64,000 bases of DNA from Colwellia sp. Arc7-635 (GTDB taxonomy: Bacteria; Pseudomonadota; Gammaproteobacteria; Enterobacterales; Alteromonadaceae). Position numbers and translations under genes: made by a program. The stretch is from positions 2,108,001 to 2,172,000 of the forward strand of contig NZ_CP034660.1 of NCBI RefSeq assembly GCF_003971255.1. Direction: 5' to 3'. Positions 18,815 through 28,941 of the stretch are shown here, one piece after another. Within the stretch, counting starts at the first letter, position 1, and each line of letters begins with the position of its first letter. The notes beneath the pieces are model-generated. The model was not told where the DNA came from. It did no database searches and saw nothing but the letters and a program-made list of their open reading frames with translations.

Positions 18815-19864
18815 ATGCAAGAACAACAAATAACCGTATTACTGAATAAATTAAGCCAAGTCAGCGATGAAATCGCGAAAGTGATTGTTGGTCAACAAGC
18901 GATTATTGATGAGTTATTAATTAGTATTTTAGCTGGCGGTCATTGTTTACTTGAAGGTGTACCTGGTTTAGCTAAAACGCTAATGGTCAGTTCATTGGCA
19001 AAAACCCTTGCGCTTGATTTTAATCGCGTGCAATTTACGCCAGACTTAATGCCCAGTGATATTGTTGGCACCGAAATTTTAGAAACTGATCATGAAAGCG
19101 GCGAGCGCTTTTTTAAATTCCAAAAAGGTCCTGTATTTACCAATATCTTATTGGCTGATGAAATTAATCGTACGCCACCTAAAACTCAAGCGGCGTTACT
19201 AGAAGCCATGCAAGAACGCCGCATCAGTTATGCGGGTACGACGTATGACTTACCTAAACCATTTTTTGTGTTAGCGACACAAAACCCAGTCGAGCAAGCG
19301 GGAACGTATCCGTTGCCAGAAGCGCAACTCGATCGCTTTTTAATGTTTGTTCGTGTTGGTTATCCAACAGAGCAAGAAGAAATAGAAATACTAAAACGTA
19401 CCACGGGTAATAATCATAGCGAACTTAACGCGATTCTAACGGCGGAAGATATTATCGCGCTACAAGACTTGGTGCGCAGTGTCACGGTATCTGATGAACT
19501 TTTGACTTATGCGGCGAGTTTAGCACGAGCAACTCGACCAGATAACCACGCGAATACTGATTCGAATGCAGCTAAAACCACTAGTAATGATAAAGCCAAA
19601 GCTGGCTGTCAAAGTGTAATTGAACATGTTCGTTGGGGCGCAGGGCCACGAGCGGGACAAGCACTTATTCTTTGTGCAAAAGCTCGGGCATTAATGTCAG
19701 GACGTTATGCTATTAGCTTAGCCGACATACAATTTGTTGCGCCGGCCGTATTACGACATAGAATATTGGTTAACTTTCAAGCCGAAGCACTCAATATCAG
19801 CCCTGATAATGTCATTGAAGATTTACTTGAATTTGTGCCTGTACCCACTAGCCCATTGCAATAA
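18815..19864 (+). CDS. MoxR-family AAA+ ATPase
   Basis: AAA+ chaperone-like ATPase of the MoxR (RavA-clade) family. Walker A LLEGVPGLAKT near residue 50, Walker B ILLADEINRTPPKTQ near residue 110, sensor 1 VLATQNPVEQAGTYPLPEAQLDRF near residue 153. MoxR ATPases act with von Willebrand A proteins to mature or activate target complexes. The lid region holds a Ser/Asn/Lys-rich insert (about residues 248-268) not usual in the family. The following DUF58 gene starts 17 bases after the stop, the standard moxR-DUF58 pairing. Confidence 0.93.
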   Translation: MQEQQITVLLNKLSQVSDEIAKVIVGQQAIIDELLISILAGGHCLLEGVPGLAKTLMVSSLAKTLALDFNRVQFTPDLMPSDIVGTEILETDHESGERFFKFQKGPVFTNILLADEINRTPPKTQAALLEAMQERRISYAGTTYDLPKPFFVLATQNPVEQAGTYPLPEAQLDRFLMFVRVGYPTEQEEIEILKRTTGNNHSELNAILTAEDIIALQDLVRSVTVSDELLTYAASLARATRPDNHANTDSNAAKTTSNDKAKAGCQSVIEHVRWGAGPRAGQALILCAKARALMSGRYAISLADIQFVAPAVLRHRILVNFQAEALNISPDNVIEDLLEFVPVPTSPLQ

Positions 19865-19881
19865 AGAGTAGGTAGCCACAC

Positions 19882-20811
19882 GTGCAACAACCTTATTTTG
19901 ATGCCAAAACATTATTGCGTGTTAAGGATCTGCCGCTAGGAATAAAAACCTTAGCGCAAGGATTTTTAAATGGAGCTCATGCAAGCCAACAACGTGGTGT
20001 TGGTATTGAATTTAGCCAATTTAGAGCCTATGAGCCCGGTGATGAGCTCAGTAAAATAGATTGGAAATTATTTGCGCGTTCAGATAAATATTTTGTTCGT
20101 GAAGCTGAGCGAGAAAGTAACGTAAATGTTTGGTTAGTTATTGATTGTAGCGAATCTATGTTGCAACAATCTCTCTCTTCGACGAATCAGCAAAATGCCT
20201 CTGCGCTTGGGCAATGGAACAAGTTAGAATATGCGCGGTATTTAGCGGGTATTATTGCCTTTTTAGCACAAAAACAGGGTGATGCGGTTGGTTTGTTAGC
20301 CTTGTCGGGTGACAAACACCAGCAAGTGCCAGCCTTACCGGGAGAGCGACATTGGCAAAAAATATTACACAGCTTAAGCTCATTAAACGCCACCGGTACT
20401 TTTCCTGATACCCAAGCAATAATAAAGCAATTGGGCGCGGTGCGTAAAAACGGTTTAGTGGTGGTTATCAGTGACTTTCATCAATTAAATGATGAGTTAT
20501 TGACCTTAACGGCCAAGTTAAGTCATCGTCATACCGATGTCGTGGCATTTCATCTAGACAGTGATGATGAAATTAACTTTCCCTATCAAGGTGTGGTTAA
20601 CTTTCAAGATTTAGAAACCGGTCAGCAACGTAATGTCTCAGCCAACGCCGTACGGGCAGGGTATCTTAACAACAAAAAAAGCGCCGATGAGCAATTAAAA
20701 GCGCAACTTACGTTGCAAAATATACATTATGTTCACGCCAATATTGATCAAGCATTAGATCAAACCTTAGTGGATTTTCTTAGTATGAGATCCCGAGGAC
20801 ATCAGCGATGA
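19882..20811 (+). CDS. DUF58 / von Willebrand A-like protein
   Basis: Partner of the MoxR ATPase. The DUF58 signature EPGDELSKIDWKLFARSD lies near residues 50-67, and a MIDAS-like metal site DCSESM (DxSxS) near residue 90 marks the vWA-type domain. GTG start at 19882; it is the only start in good register with the family N-terminus (PYFDAKTLLRVKDL). No membrane segment. The stop overlaps the next gene by 4 bases. Such proteins are thought to be adaptor subunits presenting targets to MoxR. Confidence 0.88.
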   Translation: MQQPYFDAKTLLRVKDLPLGIKTLAQGFLNGAHASQQRGVGIEFSQFRAYEPGDELSKIDWKLFARSDKYFVREAERESNVNVWLVIDCSESMLQQSLSSTNQQNASALGQWNKLEYARYLAGIIAFLAQKQGDAVGLLALSGDKHQQVPALPGERHWQKILHSLSSLNATGTFPDTQAIIKQLGAVRKNGLVVVISDFHQLNDELLTLTAKLSHRHTDVVAFHLDSDDEINFPYQGVVNFQDLETGQQRNVSANAVRAGYLNNKKSADEQLKAQLTLQNIHYVHANIDQALDQTLVDFLSMRSRGHQR

Positions 20812-22685
20812 TAGCCAATAGTGTAGCTTCCTTTTCTGTACAATCGCCTTGGGCTTTTACGGCATTGCTCGCTGTAATTGTGCCATTAGTGTTGCATTTA
20901 ATTAATAAAAGCCAAGCTAAAGAGATTAAATTTGCCAATATCGCTTTAATAGCTGCTCTAAAGCCAAAAATTATGCGTGAATTTCGCTTAAATGAATGTT
21001 GGTTATTACTGCTGCGCATTGTTTTATTAGTAGTCTCTGTACTCTTGCTAGCAAACATTATCAATAGGCAAGCACTAATCTCAGATGAAGCAGTACAAGT
21101 GGTAACCACGGATTGGCTAAACGAAAGTAATAACAGCCAGCGCCAACAATTAGCCACTAGCAGTGCTGATACAAAGACGTACTTATTAGCAGACAATAAT
21201 AAACGCCTTAGTGCTAGTGAGATACTCGCTTGGCCAATTAAAGCAAAGCTTACAAAAAAATCAGACGGTACAGCATTAACAAATAAAGCAAATAAAGAAG
21301 AACCTGAATTAGGCAGAACTGAAATAAGCACAACTCAATACGAAAACACTCTGCAACAACTCAGTTATTTTAGTGAAACGTTAAGTGAAAAAACTAAAAT
21401 AACGGCTTTTGTCACCGACCGAGCAAACCAATATCAACTTAACAACGAAACAAGCAATATCGCACTAGACAACTCCATTGATTGGCAAATATTAACGATT
21501 GCTGAAAGTCATTACAATCAGTACAACGCGCCTATTAATGTGTTGATTATTTATGATCAAGACCGCGCAGTGGATATCAAGTATTTTCAACAAGCCTTGG
21601 CTTTGCTCAAGCAACAAACTGCGCCAAACTTAACCTTCTCGTATTGGCTCAATGATGGCGTGGATAGTAACGCTGAGTTGGAGGCTAATACTAAATTAGA
21701 CACCAGATTAGCAACTGGACTGGACACTGAGCTAGGCACTGAAGCAGGCTTAGCAACTGATGAGGCTCTAAGAGAGCAAAAAAATACAGTGTCGTATCAG
21801 CAAGCCTTACAAAAACAACCGGATTGGTTGTTCTATCTTAGCTCTAAAAATATTGACCACAACATCACTAACGCCATGGCGATGGGGACAAGGTTGTTTG
21901 TTGATGCACAAAATGCTGATAACAACTTAATGCTCAGCCAAACGCTGACTATTAATAAAGATAGTGCTGATTTACTGCAATCCGATGCGACTTTTTATCA
22001 GCGAGCACTGCCATTAGATATTAGAGCCCAATTGTCGCGTCATCAGATTAATAATCCGCTCACTAAAAGTGAAGAGGTATTGTGGCAGTTTATTCAAGAA
22101 GACGGTTCAACACGGCCAATGCTGAATAAGCTCACCGTCAGACATAATAAAAATAGCGGCGAAACATCCGCTGGTGTTAATAAATCAAAGATAAAATCAA
22201 CCAGTGATGTTTATCAATTTTATTCCAGATTTTCACCGTCCTGGAGTGATCTCTTAGTAACCAAACAATTCCCGCTCTTTTTAAAGCGTTTATTATTTCA
22301 AAATTGGCAGAACGATACGCTTGAAAAACAACAAAGACTGAGCCGTGAGCAAATTATTCAGCGAGTTATTCGCCCCGAATCAACAGAAAAAACTGCAGTG
22401 GAAGAAGCATCTAAACAGAGCACTCAACAGAAAGTTAGGCAGCTTAGTGGGCCAAAAAGTCAGCCGCAAAATCAGCAAGCTTACTATGCGGAGTTATTAA
22501 TTTTTTTATTCATTTTACTTTTGATTGTAGAACGTATCGCCAGTGAGTATTTTCGCCCTAAAATGTTTACGGAAAATAATGAATTCCAAGATAAGGCAAA
22601 AACTGACAATGAGATTAACGTTGATGGTGCTAATGTCGACGGCGATTCAGTGCAGGCAGTAACAACTGCTAAGGCTGTTGAATAA
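20808..22685 (+). CDS. BatA-like membrane protein
   Basis: A 625-residue inner-membrane protein. The N-terminal region (SPWAFTALLAVIVPLVLHLIN, then a second segment LLLLRIVLLVVSVLLLANII) is the double-transmembrane BatA-type domain. A long periplasmic Gln/Asn/Ser-rich region follows, and a last transmembrane segment lies near residue 565 (LIFLFILLLIVERI). The vWA core appears degraded or absent: I see no DxSxS. Part of the MoxR-DUF58 block, overlapping its neighbours on both sides (4 bases upstream, TAATG junction downstream). Function in the system is inferred only. Confidence 0.75.
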   Translation: MIANSVASFSVQSPWAFTALLAVIVPLVLHLINKSQAKEIKFANIALIAALKPKIMREFRLNECWLLLLRIVLLVVSVLLLANIINRQALISDEAVQVVTTDWLNESNNSQRQQLATSSADTKTYLLADNNKRLSASEILAWPIKAKLTKKSDGTALTNKANKEEPELGRTEISTTQYENTLQQLSYFSETLSEKTKITAFVTDRANQYQLNNETSNIALDNSIDWQILTIAESHYNQYNAPINVLIIYDQDRAVDIKYFQQALALLKQQTAPNLTFSYWLNDGVDSNAELEANTKLDTRLATGLDTELGTEAGLATDEALREQKNTVSYQQALQKQPDWLFYLSSKNIDHNITNAMAMGTRLFVDAQNADNNLMLSQTLTINKDSADLLQSDATFYQRALPLDIRAQLSRHQINNPLTKSEEVLWQFIQEDGSTRPMLNKLTVRHNKNSGETSAGVNKSKIKSTSDVYQFYSRFSPSWSDLLVTKQFPLFLKRLLFQNWQNDTLEKQQRLSREQIIQRVIRPESTEKTAVEEASKQSTQQKVRQLSGPKSQPQNQQAYYAELLIFLFILLLIVERIASEYFRPKMFTENNEFQDKAKTDNEINVDGANVDGDSVQAVTTAKAVE

Positions 22686-25345
22686 TGTCAACCCCAAACT
22701 CAAGCCCAAACTCAAGCCCAAACCCAAGCTCGAATTCAAAAGAAAAACAGCTACTTATCAGACAATTAAAACAATGCGTTACACGGTGGCGACGTCAGTT
22801 TTTAGTACAGAAAGTGTTAATGCTTTTACCAACGATGTTAGCATTAGCATTCACGCTACTCTTTGTTTTAGTCAGTTTAAGTGAACTGAGCGAGACTAAT
22901 GTAATAGCGACGTCATTGACGATAAACACCGCCGCAGTTATATCGATAGCTTTACTGTTTATTGGTTTATTGACCAGACTGATGCTGACTTTACGCAGCG
23001 AAACTTATCAAAATATCACTTTTTCGAATCTTATTAGTTATCTTAATCAACACTTTAGTGAACTTGAAGATAGTGCACAGTTATTGTTAGTTGAAGCGTC
23101 ACAATTATCAGCATTAGAAAAACTACAGCATCATAAGGTTCAGTCTCATCTTGCGGCAATTTTAAAGCAACAAAGCCAAATTTATTATATTGATTTATCA
23201 CCTAAATTTGCTAAGAAAAAATACCTGTATTCCTGCATCATAGTGGTTTTATGGTTGTTGATTTTAATACTTGCCAATAACCTGCAATGGTTTGCTAAAG
23301 CAAATGCTTGGCTAGACACCAGTTCAACCGTTAGCGCTATCGAAGATACTCATATTGAAGATATAAACCTTGAACGTCAGCACGATAACGTTCTAGTGGA
23401 TATTGTATCTCAACAAGTCTTTATTGAGCCACCACCGTATAGCCTTAGCAAAAACCAAGCAGCGAGTACCGTGTCGACATCACTTGATATTGATACTTTA
23501 GAAGGCAGCTATATTAGTTGGGCTTTTACTTTTTCAGCACCGGCACTCAACTATTTTATTGTTTTTTCTAGTGGCGAGCGTCAACAATTAATTAAGCAAG
23601 AAGATGGACGCTATTACTTTCGTGGCAAAGTAACCACAAGCATGGTTTATCATTTAGCGGCAGAGAGTGCAGAAAGTATTGAAAATAAGCTCTCAGCAAT
23701 GGAGCTATCAAAAAAATTCTCCACAATTTATCGAATAAGTTTAACCTCTGATCAAGCGCCTAAAATTCGTTTTATTAACCCCAAAAGTACCGTGACAGAA
23801 TATGGTAAAAACACCACGCCAAGTTTATCAGCAGAGGTACTAATATCAGATGATTTTGCACTTGCGGAAGTTGAAATTTTAGCCTCGATAGCAAAAGGCT
23901 CTGGTGAAGGCGTTAAATTTAGGGATCAACGCTTTAGTTTCGATCGCACTGAAATCATTGACGGTAAACAATATTACTATAAAAGCTGGTCATTGATGGA
24001 ACTCGACATGGAGCCAGGTGACGAACTTTATTTTACGGTTGTCGCCTATGACAATCGGCAACCTGAACGTCAGCAAACACGCTCAACAACCAAGATCATT
24101 CGTTGGTTAGAGGAAGAGCAAACTGGGATTAATGCTGACGGTGTATTACTTGATTTCATGCCAGAGTATTTTAAAAGCCAGCGACAAATTATTATTGAGA
24201 CGATAGAACTCATTGAAGATGAAGCGGGTCTCGAGCGCACTGAATTTAATCATAAATCACAATCGCTAGGTAATGCACAAAGCGCGTTGAAGGAAAAGTA
24301 TGGTCAATTTCTAGGTGATGAATTTGAAGGTCAGCATAATGTCGATGCTACCTTTGATGAAAGCTTTGATGAAAGCCAAAGTGCTGATGAGCAGCACAGA
24401 CCTGAGATACAAGTACATGATGAGGCCGGTGGCAGCAGTAATGCAGTGATCAACATTAGTGATGAACAACATCAAGAAACAGCAGAGCATGAACACGCCT
24501 CGGATAGACAAAGCACGAGCAATAATGACGACCTTTCTGGTCGTATGACAATCATTAATCGTTATGGTCATAATCATGAAGATAGCGATGTCGGTATGAT
24601 GAATAGTCAAGATCCCAGAGCCTTGATGAAAAAAAGCTTAGCGAATATGTGGCAAGCCGAATTACATTTAATGCTGTCGGAGCCAGCACTTGCTTTACCT
24701 TTTGAGCAACAAGCGTTGAGATTGTTAAACCTAGCAAAAAAAGCCGAACGTATTTATGTCAAACGTCTAGGCTTTGAACCACCTCCAGTGACAGAGCAAC
24801 GTCGTTATCAAGGCGAACAAACCGATATTTTAACTAAGGCTATTGCAGTATCACGTTTTAAACCCGCGCAGTTATCGAATCAAACTCAGCTGGCTTTCAC
24901 CAAGCTCTTGCGGTTATTAAATAAGGTGAATCATCCGATTCTTACCGATGAATTTAGAGATGAATTTACAGATGACGTCACTGACAAAGTTACCGATAAT
25001 CTTAACTATAAAATTACGGATAAAGCAAAGTCAGTTGAAGGCGCTACGATGAAAATAGCTTTAAAACCAGAAGAATTAACACTCGTCAAAGACGTTAAGG
25101 CTGGCGTAGAAAAGCTGATTGATAAAAGGCCCGCGCTGGTCGAAGTGTTAGCGGTGCTTGAACAGATATTACTTGAACGAAAATTTAACTTATCTCAATG
25201 CGATAATTGCTTAGTGTTATTAGCCGGTAAACTTGAACAACTCATACCTAATGCTGTCGCTGCTCCTAGCGGCAAAGCGCAAGATTTTTATGACCAACAG
25301 CCATTGATTGAACGCTATAGTCAATTTTTAGAGGGTAATTTGTGA
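22685..25345 (+). CDS. large membrane protein, DUF4175-like
   Basis: An 886-residue protein, not assigned to a characterised family. The start has three 12-base direct repeats (22694-22729) encoding a Ser/Pro/Asn-rich tail (STPNSSPNSSPNPSSNS). Two transmembrane segments follow near residues 39-60 and 75-98 and a third near 180; the rest is mostly periplasmic, with an acidic His/Gln/Asp-rich stretch around residues 540-620. The layout of a Bat-cluster protein with paired N-terminal helices then a long soluble part resembles DUF4175, found in similar operons. Translationally coupled to both neighbours. Function unknown. Confidence 0.62.
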   Translation: MSTPNSSPNSSPNPSSNSKEKQLLIRQLKQCVTRWRRQFLVQKVLMLLPTMLALAFTLLFVLVSLSELSETNVIATSLTINTAAVISIALLFIGLLTRLMLTLRSETYQNITFSNLISYLNQHFSELEDSAQLLLVEASQLSALEKLQHHKVQSHLAAILKQQSQIYYIDLSPKFAKKKYLYSCIIVVLWLLILILANNLQWFAKANAWLDTSSTVSAIEDTHIEDINLERQHDNVLVDIVSQQVFIEPPPYSLSKNQAASTVSTSLDIDTLEGSYISWAFTFSAPALNYFIVFSSGERQQLIKQEDGRYYFRGKVTTSMVYHLAAESAESIENKLSAMELSKKFSTIYRISLTSDQAPKIRFINPKSTVTEYGKNTTPSLSAEVLISDDFALAEVEILASIAKGSGEGVKFRDQRFSFDRTEIIDGKQYYYKSWSLMELDMEPGDELYFTVVAYDNRQPERQQTRSTTKIIRWLEEEQTGINADGVLLDFMPEYFKSQRQIIIETIELIEDEAGLERTEFNHKSQSLGNAQSALKEKYGQFLGDEFEGQHNVDATFDESFDESQSADEQHRPEIQVHDEAGGSSNAVINISDEQHQETAEHEHASDRQSTSNNDDLSGRMTIINRYGHNHEDSDVGMMNSQDPRALMKKSLANMWQAELHLMLSEPALALPFEQQALRLLNLAKKAERIYVKRLGFEPPPVTEQRRYQGEQTDILTKAIAVSRFKPAQLSNQTQLAFTKLLRLLNKVNHPILTDEFRDEFTDDVTDKVTDNLNYKITDKAKSVEGATMKIALKPEELTLVKDVKAGVEKLIDKRPALVEVLAVLEQILLERKFNLSQCDNCLVLLAGKLEQLIPNAVAAPSGKAQDFYDQQPLIERYSQFLEGNL

Positions 25346-27828
25346 ATACTGCCGTCATTGATTTTTTAATCGCCAGTTATCGGGTAACTATCAATAGTTC
25401 TTTGCAGATTGCACTCGTGATATTGGCTGTAATAGGTTTAGTGATCACTTGCTTGCTGGTTCTTCGACGCTTTAAAGCTCAAATAACAGCTATAAGTACA
25501 ACTACGAACACATCGACAACGGTTAGTAGCAACAAAGCGCAGCCATGGAGTTCGAAGAAAAAGTCACATTGTACTTTGTTGCTGCTGGGTAATGTTATTG
25601 TTTTTATGAGTGCCTTGCTATTTGTGTTACCTGTTGAAGAGAAAGTTGTAACGTCATCATTTGATATTTTATTAACTCAAGGTTTTAAAAGCTCTGATGA
25701 AAGCGTTGATTTTAATATTCTCGCTATGGATAAAATAAAAATAGAACAGGCATTAAACTCGGCGCAACGCATCTGGTTACTGGCTGAGTTAGCCGAAGCC
25801 AAACGAACCACAAAAACGAAGCCGCTATCGTTAAATAGCCCTTTATATCAATGGTTGCTTGAACGCTATCCCGACAAAGTTTATGTGCTTAATTCAGTGA
25901 GTCAGTTGCGTGACTTTTGGCAACAACAAACACATAGGCAAGCAAATAAGCACCGCCAACCTTACTTTATACCGTCGTCATTACAGGTTTATGGTGATGG
26001 ACTTACGCAAACACAGTGGCAGGCCTTATCTACGGTTAAAGTTGTTAACGCAGATAAAGATGAACAAGAAAGCGCTCAAGCGAGTAAGCAGGGCTATGTT
26101 TCAACACATAGTAAATCTCAAGATAACCAAGTAGCACCTTATGCTGTGAAATTTAGCTTTTTTGCTAGTAAAGCGATAATGGGTTTAAGTCATTTACATT
26201 GGTCGAGACAAGTAATATTAGGCCAGCCATTAACAGTATCAGGGCAACTACAACAGGCTGATGAAGATACCCGTCAATTTCAATTAAGTTTAATTCACAA
26301 TAATAATGTGCTCGATACGATGGTTATTACTGGTAAAGAAGTCTTTTCGTTAACAGCAACCAGTAAAATAGCGGGCTTATTTAACTATCAGTTGCTGCTG
26401 CGCGAACTACCGACAAATTTATCGCCACAAGAGCTTCAGTATCAAGGCTCGGTAAGTTCGACCAAAGCTGTAGCAAATAAAAGTTTACTTGATACCGCGA
26501 GTGTTATGGAAATCAGTGAGAATATTGCCTTTAGTGTTGTGATGGGCAATCAGCCACGTGTGCTGATCAAGCAGTCAGCGCCATCATTTGAAACAAGGCG
26601 CTTAAAACAATGGCTAAGTCAGGCAGGCAGCTCTGTTCATGTGATCAGCCAAATAAGTAAAAATAAATGGGCACAGCAAAAAGTTAATATTGGGCATAGC
26701 GCCGAAGAAAACAGCGAACAAAGTAGTGAACAAGATAGTGAAAAAAGTAGTGAAAAAAGCAATCAGTTAAGTGAAACACTCTTGACTAACTATGACGTAT
26801 TAATCATTGATAGTCGTATGTTATTAGCCTTAAATGAGCAGGAAGTTACAGCCTTATATAATGCGGTTAACCGAGGCTTAGGTTTACTGATTAATGCTGA
26901 TGCCACACTGTTAAAAATCGACAATAGTCACTTTACTACATTGCATAAACTACTCAGTTTATTTGAATTAGGCCCAGCCAATGATTCATTGCAACAAGTT
27001 ATAGCGCAATGGCCAGGTAAACCGGCTGTAGCTGCGGATCAAGTAATAACCCCACAAGCGGCAGTCATTTCAATTAATGATAAGTCAGATGCAACGTTGT
27101 TTTTAACTAGCGCTGAATTAGTGGCCTACTCAACGGCTGACTCAACGGTTAAGTTGCCTGCTAAATCAGCAGGTTCGGTAAATATCGAGTCACTTGTTCA
27201 ATCAATGCTAGGGCAGACCTTAGTGGCTAAAAAGTCATTAGGAGCGGGTAGTGTGGTCATATCAGCACTTAATCAAACTTATCCATGGGCATTACAAGCA
27301 AACACGGAGTTTTATAGCCATTATTGGCAATATATATTGTCAAAAACTTCTCGTAGCGATAGTGAGACCCGCTGGTTATTACCTATGCCATCGCTGTTAA
27401 CGCAGGTAAATCATTATCAGGACATTTGTTTGCTTTCACCATTAGCAACTGTGCATGTAAAACAAATATTATTAACTCCTTACCCTTTAGAGCAGAATAA
27501 ACAATGCGGTCGATTTTTAGCTAGACAGGCCGGTTGGTTTGAATTTAAAGCAATGAATGAGAAACAAATATTATTGGCGAAACAAGCGCGATATTTTTAC
27601 GACGAGAAAGACTTCTTAGCTTGGCAACAAGCGAATAAGCACTTAGTCAGTAAGCGTTGGTCTGTAGGCGCTTTGGCGTTGGGGCTTACTGAACATAACG
27701 ATGGTATGGTCGAACATAATGTTCAAGCCAATGCGATGAAACGCTATCAAGCCATTAATAAAAGCTATTTATGGTTACTGATGTTTATAACGTTATCGTT
27801 ATTATGGCTTGAACGGAAATTGGCTTGA
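25342..27828 (+). CDS. large membrane protein with glutamine-amidotransferase-like domain
   Basis: An 828-residue protein, last gene of the MoxR/Bat block. GTG start overlapping the previous stop (GTGA). Transmembrane segments near residues 17-40 and 78-100 and at the very C-terminus (SYLWLLMFITLSLLWLE). Residues about 410-520 (RVLIKQSAPSFETRRLKQWL ... YDVLIIDS ... RGLGLLINAD) fit the inactive glutamine-amidotransferase-like fold found in other Bat-operon membrane proteins. An Asn/Ser/Glu-rich linker (SSEQDSEKSSEKS) lies inside this domain. A 16-base tandem duplication overlaps the stop codon. Confidence 0.65.
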   Translation: MNTAVIDFLIASYRVTINSSLQIALVILAVIGLVITCLLVLRRFKAQITAISTTTNTSTTVSSNKAQPWSSKKKSHCTLLLLGNVIVFMSALLFVLPVEEKVVTSSFDILLTQGFKSSDESVDFNILAMDKIKIEQALNSAQRIWLLAELAEAKRTTKTKPLSLNSPLYQWLLERYPDKVYVLNSVSQLRDFWQQQTHRQANKHRQPYFIPSSLQVYGDGLTQTQWQALSTVKVVNADKDEQESAQASKQGYVSTHSKSQDNQVAPYAVKFSFFASKAIMGLSHLHWSRQVILGQPLTVSGQLQQADEDTRQFQLSLIHNNNVLDTMVITGKEVFSLTATSKIAGLFNYQLLLRELPTNLSPQELQYQGSVSSTKAVANKSLLDTASVMEISENIAFSVVMGNQPRVLIKQSAPSFETRRLKQWLSQAGSSVHVISQISKNKWAQQKVNIGHSAEENSEQSSEQDSEKSSEKSNQLSETLLTNYDVLIIDSRMLLALNEQEVTALYNAVNRGLGLLINADATLLKIDNSHFTTLHKLLSLFELGPANDSLQQVIAQWPGKPAVAADQVITPQAAVISINDKSDATLFLTSAELVAYSTADSTVKLPAKSAGSVNIESLVQSMLGQTLVAKKSLGAGSVVISALNQTYPWALQANTEFYSHYWQYILSKTSRSDSETRWLLPMPSLLTQVNHYQDICLLSPLATVHVKQILLTPYPLEQNKQCGRFLARQAGWFEFKAMNEKQILLAKQARYFYDEKDFLAWQQANKHLVSKRWSVGALALGLTEHNDGMVEHNVQANAMKRYQAINKSYLWLLMFITLSLLWLERKLA

Positions 27829-27836
27829 ACGGAAAT
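27805..27836 (+). repeat. 16-base tandem duplication across a stop codon
   Basis: TGGCTTGAACGGAAAT occurs twice in tandem, at 27805-27820 and 27821-27836. With only one copy the gene would end WLERK-stop; the duplication moves the frame and adds Leu-Ala before a new stop. Confidence 0.9.
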
Positions 27837-28400
27837 AGCAAAGTGGTTAAACGAATACAACACCGAAGGTATGTAAAGGTAGCTGTATTCAGAGATATGT
27901 GCCTTTAAATATAAAAAGTTAAAACAGCATAATTGAATCAGTTTAATCAGTTCAGCGTCGTTCTGCTCAGCTTTTTACAGTTGAGTTCAGCTCAACTCAA
28001 CCAATAACGTCAGTCTAATCCAACGCTAAGGCGATGCTGTAACAGTTAACAATAATGATAGTTTCCAACAAATGACGTTCAAAGATTTAGAGCTGAGAAC
28101 TTGTGTCGTATGCCTAATGATGGATATTAGTCTCATTGACGGTTTATTTTTTTAAAAGGATACAGCCCAGCTCGCTTTACATAAAAGATAATGCTGCAAT
28201 TATAACTAAGTCAGCAATCTTAAGGTCGCTTTGTGCACTAAGCGGAAGTTAACCTTTGGGTAAGGCGCTATAATGATTAGCCTAAGTCGCCATTAAACTA
28301 CACTTTTGTAATCTCTAATCCCTTACTTTAAATATTATTATTGAATAAATTTAAAGATGATGTAAAATTCATATCAGTTACTAATATATTGAGAGTATTT
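27837..28400. other. intergenic region at the left edge of the copper island
   Basis: More than 550 bases without a supported gene, phage or insertion sequence end. It separates the MoxR/Bat block from the copper genes. No clear MerR-type dyad like that at 41087 was seen, so regulation of the first copper operon is unresolved. Confidence 0.55.
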
Positions 28401-28790
28401 GTGTCTTTTAACTTTCCTAAAACATTAATGGTGTTGTTATTTTGTTTGACTTTTGTTGGTCAAGCATTGGCGTCTACTGTTATGTCTTACCATATGGTGA
28501 GTATGAAAGTAATGACAGGACAAGTACAATCAGATGACATGGCTAAAATGGGTCACAGTGGTCATCATATGGCTAGTGATTCAACCTCTAAAACATCAGA
28601 AGAATCGACAGACGATTGCTGTGTAAAAAATTGTAGCTGTGTTACTGGTGGTTGTTCAAATATTGTAACATTGCTGAGAGATACAGGCAGTAATCCAATT
28701 ATAGATTTATCATCAAAAATATCTTCGTATATATCGTTGGTACAAAGCCAACAACCTTCATCACTTTATAGACCTCCAATACTAAGTTAA
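28401..28790 (+). CDS. small exported Cys/His/Met-rich protein with RPPI tail
   Basis: Probable periplasmic metal-binding protein of about 130 residues, family not recognised. The frame is open from a TTG at 28341; I prefer the GTG at 28401, which gives a signal peptide (PKTLMVLLFCLTFVGQALAS). The mature part has His/Met clusters (MGHSGHHM), a cysteine cluster (DCCVKNCSC then Cys), and ends with YRPPILS. A second protein at 40526 has the same design: signal, His/Met stretch, CxC cluster and FRPPISI tail. Placement at the head of the cus genes suggests copper binding. The true start is uncertain. Confidence 0.65.
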   Translation: MSFNFPKTLMVLLFCLTFVGQALASTVMSYHMVSMKVMTGQVQSDDMAKMGHSGHHMASDSTSKTSEESTDDCCVKNCSCVTGGCSNIVTLLRDTGSNPIIDLSSKISSYISLVQSQQPSSLYRPPILS

Positions 28791-28941
28791 ATACAGAATA
28801 AGTGCGTCCAAAATTTGGATCATTTATATAACTAATATCTGTATTAGGCTTTTTTGATCCCTGAGTTTTTTCAAATTCATTTCTAAACATCAAATAAATC
28901 TAATTAATGAAAAAATTAATTGATATTTCATTGGTGAAATT

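Noticed and set aside
24311-24737. Minus-strand open frames inside the 886-residue membrane protein gene
   Set aside because: No start signals, low-complexity translation, and full overlap with a convincing plus-strand gene.
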